Below are positions 1 to 8,109 of a stretch of 22,939 bases of DNA, in pieces; the first letter of the stretch is position 1; each line of letters opens with the position of its first letter. The translations under genes and the position numbers were made by a program. The notes beneath the pieces are model-generated. The model did not search any database. It saw nothing but the letters and a program-made list of their open reading frames with translations, and was not told the origin of the DNA. This stretch comes from Zygnema cylindricum (taxonomy: Eukaryota > Streptophyta > Zygnematophyceae > Zygnematales > Zygnemataceae), in NCBI GenBank assembly GCA_037447655.1, contig JBBHKE010002038.1, forward strand, positions 1-22,939. Reading direction: 5' to 3'.

Positions 1-253
1 TTCAGATGCCCCTTCCCCCTCACACACCCTGACAAGTAAGTTTCTTTTTTTCTCTCTCTCTCTCCTCTCCATCTCTCATTTTTTTTTTCATTTTAAAAGG
101 GACAAGGGGGAGAGAGCTGGTCTCTCTCTCACACACTCTTTCTCTCAGTATGTTTTTTAGAGGGAGAGAGCAGGTCCCTCTCTCCCTCTCTCTTTTTTTT
201 TTCGTTCTCGTATGATCTCTCATTTTTTGTAAATTGAGGAGAGGGAAGGATCT

Positions 254-323
<70 letters not shown>

Positions 324-1250
324 ACATGGTGTGTTTAATGCCCAACACAAATGGCTATCATTGACTCACACTATTTTATGCTTTTGAATCGACAAAACAT
401 TTTAACGCTCAAACATCGACTACTTATTGTTTCCCTTTTTTTTTGTAATTTACAGACATCAGAAACTTAACTTTTTTCTGATTAACATTTACCATTTCGT
501 AGTTTTATGTGACATCCGCTCACAGTTTTGTCATGCAGAAACGTGGAAGATGCTGCCAAAACTAATACTTGTCAGAAGGTTAATCCGTGAACGTCCATAC
601 TATATCATTACATGCCCTATTTTTTTTTTTTTTTTTTAATTCTTGTTTTTGATTTTTGTACATTGTATTGTTTGCGTAGTTTCTCAACAATATTAAGGCG
701 TCTAACAAACCAAAACAAAAATATCCCCTTGTGCAAAGGCACAAACTACGATTTTAATCAAAGTGCGAATAAATAAAGATGAAGGCAAAAATATATCCCC
801 GTCTCCTCCCTCCTCCCTCCTTTCATCCCCATTCCTCCCTCTTTATCCTTCCCTCCTCCCTCGGAATTCCTTCCTTCTGACCGTCCTCCTTCCGTCCTCC
901 ACTGTCATCCCTACTTGGATTAGTAGAGGAGACAAGGAGAGAGGAAGAAGACCCTCCCCGCAACCCTTTGCCCTCTTCTTGTATCGTCGTGCTTTTTCTC
1001 CCATTCTTTTTCCTAAATATGAGTCTTTTTTTCCTTGTTTTCATTTCCTCTTTTTTCTGTCTTCTCTCCTCTCTTTTCCAGTTCTCTCTCTTCCTCTCTC
1101 TTTCTCTCCTTCACAGATTGTAAATATACGTTTTATTTTCCCTACCGGATGAGAGGCGGCATTTGCAACAGACATTGTAGGATTATATTCAAGGTACCTC
1201 TTTCTCTCTTACAATCATTTGTATCTCTCTCTCTCTCTCTTTTGTTCTCC
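1..1250. other. Pyrimidine-rich low-complexity region, no gene found
   Basis: This stretch alternates CT/CCT-rich and T-rich tracts with ordinary AT-rich sequence (about 330-780). Open frames on both strands here are low-complexity (Ser/Leu/Pro/Phe on plus, Arg/Glu/Lys on minus), as expected from biased composition. None shows a recognisable domain, and no RNA gene was recognised. Confidence 0.7.
254..322. repeat. (CT)n microsatellite
   Basis: A nearly perfect CT dinucleotide run of about 69 bp. It is one of several in the window; others lie near 20522-20604 and 22863-22939. Confidence 0.97.
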
Positions 1251-1535
1251 CATAAAACTCCCCTCTCTTTGTCAATTTTCCCCTCCTTCGCTTATCCTCT
1301 CTTTTTGTTTCCATGTACTCCGTCTCCTCGATACTAATTTCTCGCCTTATATTTCTTTTTTTTCTGTACATGCCAATTTTAGGGTTTCATTTTTCTGGAT
1401 GGCGTTATAGATCCATTTTAGGCCTCTTTATCCACATGCATACATGTTCAGAAAATGATTCCTTTTTTTTTGGTCGCTTGTTATCCCTTCACTCTCCCTC
1501 ATTCAGCATAATCTTGTGTCTCCCTTCTCTCTCTC

Positions 1536-1748
1536 CACTTCCGCAAAGTCTGTTCTATCACTCCTCTTTTTCTCCTGCAAAATCTGGTCTCTCCCTCCTC
1601 TCTCTTCCTCCTGTCTCTCCTTCAGCAAAATCTGGTGTCTCCTCTCTCTCTCCTTCAGCGATCTTTCCTGGACTGTCCCTCTACTCTCTTTTTGCAAAAT
1701 CTTGTGCATCCCTTCTCTCTGTTTCCTTCTGCAAACTCTGGTCCATCC

Positions 1749-1784
<36 letters not shown>

Positions 1785-2297
1785 TTTGCAAAATATCATC
1801 TGTTTTGCCTCTCTTGCTCCTGCAAAATCTGATCCGACCCTCTTCTTTCCCTCTTTCTACAAAATCTGGTCCCAGCCTCCTCTCTCGCTTTTACTGCAAA
1901 ATTTGTCTGTCCCTACTCTCTCTCTCCTTCTGCAAAAGCTGGTCTGTCCCTTTCTTTCTCCTTCTACAGAATCTGATCCATCCCTCTCTCTCTCCCACAG
2001 TTTTTAGTCCGTCCCACCTGTCTCTCTCTCTTTCTCTTCTTCTCCAAAATCATGTCGGTCCTCCTCCCGCTCCTTCTGCAAAATCTGGCCCGTCTCTCTT
2101 CTCTCGCTTTTTGCAAAATTTTGTCTCTTTCTTCACTCTGTCTCCTTCTGCAAAATCTGGTCTATCCCTCCTCTCCCTCGTTCTGCAAAATCTGGTTCGT
2201 CCCTCCTCGTCTCTCTTTCTCTGGTCCGTCCCTTTTCTCTCCTTCTTTCTGCAAAATCTGGTTCGTTTCTTCTCGTCTCTCTTTCCGCAAAACCTTT
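1536..2297 (+). repeat. Degenerate minisatellite, ~33-48 bp units
   Basis: About 20 diverged copies of a unit built on the core GCAAAATCTGGTC, followed by a pyrimidine stretch such as YRTCCCTCCTCTCTC. Cores begin near 1542, 1578, 1625, 1694, 1731, 1788, 1823, 1858, 1897, 1932, 1965, 2043, 2078, 2112, 2150, 2183, 2250 and 2286. Spacing varies because CT tracts between cores grow and shrink. All plus frames stay largely open because the unit lacks stops; this produces long Ser/Leu-rich frames (for example 1313-2359) that I regard as non-coding. It lies about 0.3-1 kb upstream of the likely HSF leader. Confidence 0.88.
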
Positions 2298-2690
2298 TAG
2301 TCTGCACATGCCACAAGTTTGGTATTTACTCCATCTTAGTAGAGTATAGGACGTGCTGAAAGGGATGGGGGAGAGGGAGATGTAGATGAAAAAGAAATAC
2401 AGACAGGATAATGTTTTTACTCTATATTTCTTTCTTATCATTTTAGCCCAATCCAAGCAGTTGGAAAGATAGAAAAGGACAATAGTTTTTTTTAAGTTGT
2501 CATGTCCAGTAGCTACTTGCTCACATTTTTGCTCTTTTGGTCTATCCCTCCTCTCCAGCCTTTGCAAGGGATTGCTTCTGCCATTCGGCGGCGAGACAGA
2601 CGCCATAAGTTTAGAGAGGGAGAGTGGATTTGGGAAATAAGTGTTGTTGGTAGCGAGTTTTGACGGTTCTGATCACAATAAAAAGTTACG

Positions 2691-3570
2691 GTAAGATACC
2701 TTCACAATTGCTTCACCTCCCAGCTTCCTTAACAGGCTTTAAGGCAAGCACAACTGTAATAAAGGTACACCGTGTATCGCTATTAGTGTTAAAATGTGTT
2801 TTTTTTTTATAATTTTACCTGAAAGTTTAAAAAATTTCACCTTCTTTATCCTTACAACCTTAGATAACATAATATTCGCAATAAAAACAAGCCCATCCAC
2901 AATTTAAAAATGACATTTGTCTTATTTACATAACATCATGTTTACAAAATCATGGCATGTTGAACCAAAAAAACTTAGATAATTTGGTGGTTGTATTTTG
3001 TGTTGTTTATCCTTTTTCCAGCTAAAAACATTTAGTAACGTAGCTCTTTAGAAAGAAAAAACAGAATTAGTAATTTGTTCGCCACTTAAAACATCTTTTC
3101 TCCGTACACACTTGTCCTATTTTCACATGGAGACCGCCAATCGGAAGGTAAGAATCTTGGCTTTCAATCGCAACCGTCAGATCCATAATCCGACAAACGT
3201 GTACGGAGAAAAGATGTTTTAAGTGGCAAAAAAAACATTTAACACTAATAGCAATACACGGTGTTGTGTGCTTTAGTTGACTGATAGGGATGATTTTTGT
3301 TTCAAAGCTTGACCTTAACTATTTTGTTTTGTTCACGGTTGAAGTGTAGAGATGCTGTAGCTCTGCATAATCTTTGTCAAAATCATAACTAAAGATGTTA
3401 AAATGTGTATCGGCATGATTTCTTTTTTAATTAATATATCCGTTCGATTGCAGTTGCTCCTCCAATGTGGACATCCCGGTGTTGTGTCATGACCCTGGGC
3501 TTAGACCTAGAATTCATTTATGTTTTGCAGGTGTTTCTTTTTTTTTCTTTTTTTTTTCCCTTTGTTTTCA
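2691..3570 (+). promoter_or_regulatory. Possible 5'-UTR intron of the HSF gene
   Basis: A good donor-like sequence, ACG|GTAAGATA, lies at 2691. Acceptor-like sites with pyrimidine tracts follow before the start codon: near 3454 (GATTGCAG), near 3530 (GTTTTGCAG) and near 3572 (after a long T-run, TTTTCAAG). A second donor-like AAG|GTAAGA is at 3148 inside the foldback element. An untranslated first exon around 2590-2690 is therefore plausible, which would place the foldback element inside a leader intron. This is inferred from splice-site shape only; the exact acceptor is not decided and no TATA box could be assigned. Confidence 0.3.
2767..3264. mobile_element. Small foldback/TIR element with a split left arm
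   Basis: Two inverted-repeat blocks are nested. The outer pair is 2767-2797 and 3235-3264 (core CTATTAGTGTTAAA, near-perfect). The inner pair is 3081-3109 and 3199-3227, a perfect 29-bp inverted match containing ACATCTTTTCTCCGTACAC and extending several more bases towards the centre. On the right, inner and outer blocks are separated by only a short A-run. On the left they are about 283 bp apart. The simplest reading is a MITE-like element whose left arm was later split by an insertion near 2800-3080. No clear target-site duplication was found. No coding capacity is present. Confidence 0.75.
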
Positions 3571-3586
3571 AGGCAACACACACAGT

Positions 3587-6300
3587 ATGGGCCAAGATAA
3601 CGAAGATCCTCCCTTGTCAGGTGCTGAAGCTCATCGAGCTGTACCGGCTCCCTTTCTTAGCAAAACTTATCAGCTCGTAGATGATCCGGCTACAGACGAT
3701 GTTGTGTCTTGGGGAGCCGATGACTGCACTTTTATTGTCTGGAAGCCCATGGAATTCGCTCGAGACTTGCTCCCACTCTTTTTTAAGCACAATAACTTTT
3801 CAAGTTTTGTGCGGCAATTGAACACTTATGTAGGTCTTACACTTTTTTACTGCATAGTCAGTCAGTCAGACAGTAACCATGTTGTCAGAGACTCGGATAA
3901 CTTGGCTGAATGGTGAAATCGTTGGTAAAATATAGTCATAAGTAACTCCTATTTATTCTGTTTGCTCCAAAGATTGGACATAAAGAGTCAGAACCTCTGT
4001 GATTGTTATGACATTATGACGTTAATTTCTGTATCCATCTTTTGCTGGAATCTCAATGGGGTCCTTTACTGCACAGGATGTTCCGCACATAAATCTTGAA
4101 ACAGTTGCATCTAATATGCATCTAATATTAGAAGCAAGTGGTTATGGTGGGAATGGTCTGAGAGAAGAGTTCAGTAAAGTTGGAGCTCTCATTGTGATGG
4201 TTCTTTGATTTTTGAATACCTTGCATGTCAATACTTAGCATGTGCTGTCTCTACTTTGTTGTTCCTCTTGTCCTTTTAGGCATGCATTTAAAAGTGGTTG
4301 TCATGCAGAATCTGGGAATGTTAAGCAGTATTTAATTATCATGGAATTGTTAGAAGGTTTTCTCATTGCCATGCATCGCTTTGGTTTCTCGAGCCGTTTG
4401 AAATGGTCGATAAGACGATGGATGATAGGAATATGGTACCTTTATTACTTTTGATTGAAATCTCTGGTTAAAGTCTGGCATAAGTTTTGGGATTGCGATT
4501 TTGCAAACTGCTGGCTCACAAATAGCTGTGTGTCTTGCAGGGATTTCGGAAGACTGTCCCTGACAGATGGGAGTTTGGAAATGATAACTTTCGTAAAGGT
4601 GCAAAGCAGCTGCTTTGTGAAATACATCGTCGCAAGACGTGTGCCAACACTGGTGTCAGCCAGACTATGCATCCTGTAAGTCCTTTCTGATGTCAGTATC
4701 AATGTTGTGGTACTTACAGCTTCAAGTAAGTGGCCATATGTGGAATATTTGGAACGTTCCTACTTTTGCTAACATGTTTACTGGACGTGCTGCAGCTCAT
4801 TCAACGCGATGAGAGATCTTTATCGTCAACAAGTCCAACTTCTTCTACTGAAGATGCGGTGAGGCCCTTTTCTGCCCGACTAGGTGTATTTTGTTGTTGG
4901 AAGGCTAACTCTTTGTTTCCGATTGCTTACAGTTTTTCTGTTTTTTGTTTATTGCATGGAAAAGATATATTACGCCCTGGCCTTAACAGTAGTTTTATTC
5001 CTTTTCATAAATAATGTGTGTGTTTATTGCTTTTGCTTTCTATGTGACAGGTTGCATGCTCCCCGCCACCCTCGCCTTCTCCCTCTCGACAGAATGTAAT
5101 ATCTGAATCAATGGCAGAGGAAAACGAAAGACTGAGGCGTGACAATGCCATTCTCGCAACTGAATTGGCCCGTATTCGACACCTTTATGTTGACGTAGTC
5201 GTGATACTGCAACATCAGGTCTGGTTTTGTTGTTCTGAAATTTCTCTCTATTGTTTGTGCCCGTTTTTCTAGAAGAACTTGTGCCGCTGTTTTATTTTAG
5301 GGTTGATGTCTGTTACTTGCAATGTTATTTTCTTTTTCTTGCTCTTTACTCTTAAACTGATCGTTTTTGACATGCACCGGTTAGGTGTTCAGTGGCAAAA
5401 CTGCCAGCTTTTTAACGGTTTTTTTCGGCTTTGTTGATTGTAGTTTTTTTTTCGGGTTTTGTTGGTTGTAGTGTTTTTCGGCTTTGTTGATTGTAGTTTT
5501 TTCGGGTTTTGTTGGTTGTAGCTTTTTTCAGCTTTGTTAATTGTAGTTTTTTTTCGGGTTTTGGTAATTAACAGCAGGCACGCATGGCTATGGATCCTGC
5601 AAATAGTATGTGGAGCCCCGGGACGGTTCCATGGCACCAGCCGTATCCCATGGGGCCCAGACCCATGGCTTTGGAGAAGGGAGGATTGTATCCCGCAGCT
5701 ACAGGCAGGGCAGTTATAAGTGCACCGTGCAGTACTTATTCCCAATCTCCTTCGGGAGTTTCTGAGATGTTAGTAGGAGAAGTCGATAATCAAGGAAAGA
5801 AGGATGTTCGAGAGATGATTTTAGAAGATGCTGTGGCTCATATGAAACAGAAGGCGACCGGATATCACGCTGTTATAGTTGATGGATCCTCGGGATTCCG
5901 GCCGGTGATGCCTTATTTGGGAGGTTCCGAGGCGACTCAGAAAATGTCTTTTTGTAAACCGGCTCCATTGCGTCCTCCGGTGGTCTCCACGGTTTCCGTC
6001 CATGATTTAGTGGTAGAGAGAGGATTTCCGGCGGTTTTGAAGGTGGAGAGGGAAGAGGTGTTGATGGTCGAGGAGGATAATTTGGCGTCGACGAGGCTCT
6101 TTGGTATGCCGTTGGAAGATAATGGGCAGGGAGAGGAAGAGATGAATAGCGAGGGAGAGGTTGTATGTTATGAGGATAAGATTTCATCAGACGACAATTC
6201 TTTTGTAAAAAAAGAAGATCAGCCGACTAAAGTCAAACGTGGTCCACACTCGAATGAAGGGCAGCCCAAGCGCCGTCGTGCCGTGGCACTCCAAGGATAA
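3587..6300 (+). CDS. HSFB: Class B heat-shock transcription factor (HSFB), 5 exons
   Basis: Exons 3587-3829, 4541-4675, 4796-4858, 5051-5218 and 5578-6300 (or from 5575) join in phase 0 to give 443 aa. Residues ~20-113 form the winged helix-turn-helix DNA-binding domain ([20 protein letters not shown] at its start, [14 protein letters not shown] as recognition helix, then [12 protein letters not shown]), which binds heat-shock elements. The intron after QLNTY is the conserved HSF intron. Residues ~168-200 ([20 protein letters not shown]) are a short HR-A/B oligomerisation coiled coil without the insertion of classes A and C, marking class B. Residues ~375-382 read TRLFGMPL, the class B repressor-type LFGV motif with V replaced by M. 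Basic clusters KVKR and PKRRRA near the C-terminus look like nuclear localisation signals. No AHA activator motif was seen. Family knowledge: class B HSFs mostly act as repressors or co-regulators in the nucleus. The start ATG follows a pyrimidine tract; an upstream in-frame ATG (3467) would add a poly-Phe stretch and is unlikely. Confidence 0.94.
3830..4540 (+). other. HSF intron 1 (in the DNA-binding domain)
   Basis: A 711-bp phase-0 intron with donor GTAGGT and acceptor TTGCAG, at the position conserved across plant HSF genes. If retained, translation continues 28 codons and stops at 3914-3916, giving a 109-aa protein with a truncated DNA-binding domain. No other feature was seen inside it. 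Confidence 0.9.
5416..5570 (+). repeat. Minisatellite at the 3' end of HSF intron 4
   Basis: Three copies of a ~50-53-bp unit begin at 5426, 5479 and 5529 (CGGCTTTGTTGATTGTAG). Each contains a related half-unit starting at 5453, 5503 and 5555 (CGGGTTTTGTTGGTTGTAG). The array runs to within a few bases of the real acceptor at 5574/5577. The repeated T-run followed by TTGTAG resembles an acceptor, so the array supplies several decoy 3' splice sites. Confidence 0.85.
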
Positions 6301-6486
6301 TGACGAAACTATAAGATGATGACGAAACTAATGATGACGACGAAATTAAGGATGATGACGAAATTATAAGGATGACGTCGAAATTATAAGGATGACGACG
6401 AAATTATAAGGATGATGGCGAGATTATAAGGATGATGACAACATCATAAGGATGATGACGAAACTAAAGATGATGACGAAACTTTA
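6298..6486 (+). repeat. 20-bp minisatellite starting at the HSF stop codon
   Basis: About ten tandem copies of a ~20-bp unit, consensus GATGATGACGAAATTATAAG. The middle copies are 20 bp and the outer ones 18-19 bp. The first unit overlaps the TAA stop codon at 6298-6300, so the array forms the start of the 3' UTR. A 20-bp unit is not a multiple of three and the copies contain stops, so it is not a coding repeat. Confidence 0.88.
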
Positions 6487-8105
6487 GCATGAAATATGGA
6501 AACTGTTTAGAGGTTTGAAACACCCTTAGAGGTGTTTGGTACATAATGTGTGAAATGGGTGGGAAGATGTATTGTGAAAAGGAGGCATTAGGGTTTGACA
6601 TCGCCGCATGGCTCGCTGTCTCTCTGCCGGTGGGCCGTTGTGTTTTGTCATTTTGTGTTCCGTGTTGTACAGCATATAGAGATGTATAGGAAGTAGGTTT
6701 TGCAGAAGGTGGAATTTGATTGGAACACATTTTTCTGTAATTGTTTTCTGTTATTTTAGGTATTGTGATAATCATTTTACTGACTGCTTTAGATATGATC
6801 TTTTTGAGCATATAGTCACTGAAGTCTGGTTAGTGTAAACAGTCAGTCACAGGAACAATTTGTTGGTTTTTTTTTAGTCCTTTCCTCCTTTTTTTCATCC
6901 TATTGCTTTTACTTTAATACTTATTATTGCAGCATTCTTCTTGAAATAGATTGTTTGAAATTATTATACTCATCCACTCCATTTGGCCCCATTTGTATAA
7001 TATTCACCTGGTCGTACGGCCTCCTTTGACAGTGAAATTTTTAACGTTTTGAGTATCATTTAATGTGGCTACAGGTGTCATTTTTTGACAGTTGTTGTTT
7101 TTTGACAGGCTTCTCTTTGTGTACCTTGGTCAGTTCCGTTGACAAAATTGCTGCTCTTTGTGGTCACAAGCAGGTCTTCGGATGTTTATATATAAATATT
7201 TACTTTTTTGTCGTTTGTGGCTGAAGGGAGACGATTATAATGTCTTTGCTTTTTTGACGATTAGTTTACTGTGTTTTCCGGTTACGCGTATTTGTTTACC
7301 TGATTGAAATGTTTGTTGCATTTTTTATTTTTATTTTTTTTTAATTAATCTATGGGACTGTTGGTTTACAAAGAGGGTTACCCTTTGATTCAGTGCTATG
7401 TCTTTTAATCATTGTAGTTCTATTCGGCATTTTAGGGAAAAATGGCGCATGTCAGGGCACAATTATATATTCGCCATGCATGCCAATAATTCGGGCAATA
7501 AATAGGGTTTGGTCCGGTACCAGGTGAACGCCCTTTGTTGTACGGAAAGCTTTTTGAAGGCTTGCCGTTGGATGAAACTTTTATCCAGGGGAAACTGACA
7601 AATAGACAAACAGCATTTCGTGTACTTTTAGAGGCCACGGTATCGTACTTTCGAACCGTACTTATTTTCCACGTGCCTTTTGGTGCGATTCTATCAGTGA
7701 AAAAGTGGCGCACACGGTGAATAGCTAATAGTGTAGATGCATTAGTGGAGTAAAGGAAAAAAATAGTGTTAGTTACCTCAATTTTGGGTTCAAGAGTGTA
7801 ACGACAGCGAAAATTAACGCTAATTTAAAAATCTAACACTAATTTGGATACGCATTCCTATATTGTAGCCTGTATAGCCTGTGTCCACACAGTCGACGTT
7901 TGAACATGTGAGAACAGTTTCGCACGATATTTCCCCGTCTTTGTTACTATGAATGTAATCTGAGCGCGCTTTCCCGTGTCGACGCAGTCACTTTCGGTGT
8001 CAGCGCTGTATCTGACACTTATTCTGTACAATTGTACCAAATAACGATCAGTCCAAGTGTGGACTGACACTTTAGTACCAGTACACAATTTAGAAACTGT
8101 CCAGA
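6487..8105. other. HSF 3' flank, no gene found
   Basis: The first few hundred bases are presumably HSF 3' UTR; no poly(A) signal could be assigned with confidence. The rest is AT-rich. Short open frames (7432-7720 on both strands, 7858-8088 minus) have no recognisable domain. A small hairpin, CAGTCCA-AGTG-TGGACTG, lies near 8050. Confidence 0.55.
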
Positions 8106-8109
8106 TTAG

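Noticed and set aside
763-1152. 129-codon open frame rich in Ser, Pro and Leu
   Set aside because: Composition follows the CT/CCT-rich DNA, the antisense frame is open too, and no motif is present.
1313-2359. 348-codon Ser/Leu-rich open frame on the plus strand
   Set aside because: It is a by-product of the stop-poor pyrimidine minisatellite; other frames of the same stretch are also open, and the peptide is low complexity with no domain.
3467-3586. Upstream in-frame ATG for the HSF
   Set aside because: It would add an extension with a run of Phe from a T-tract that looks like an intron end; HSF family proteins begin close to the DNA-binding domain, as from 3587.
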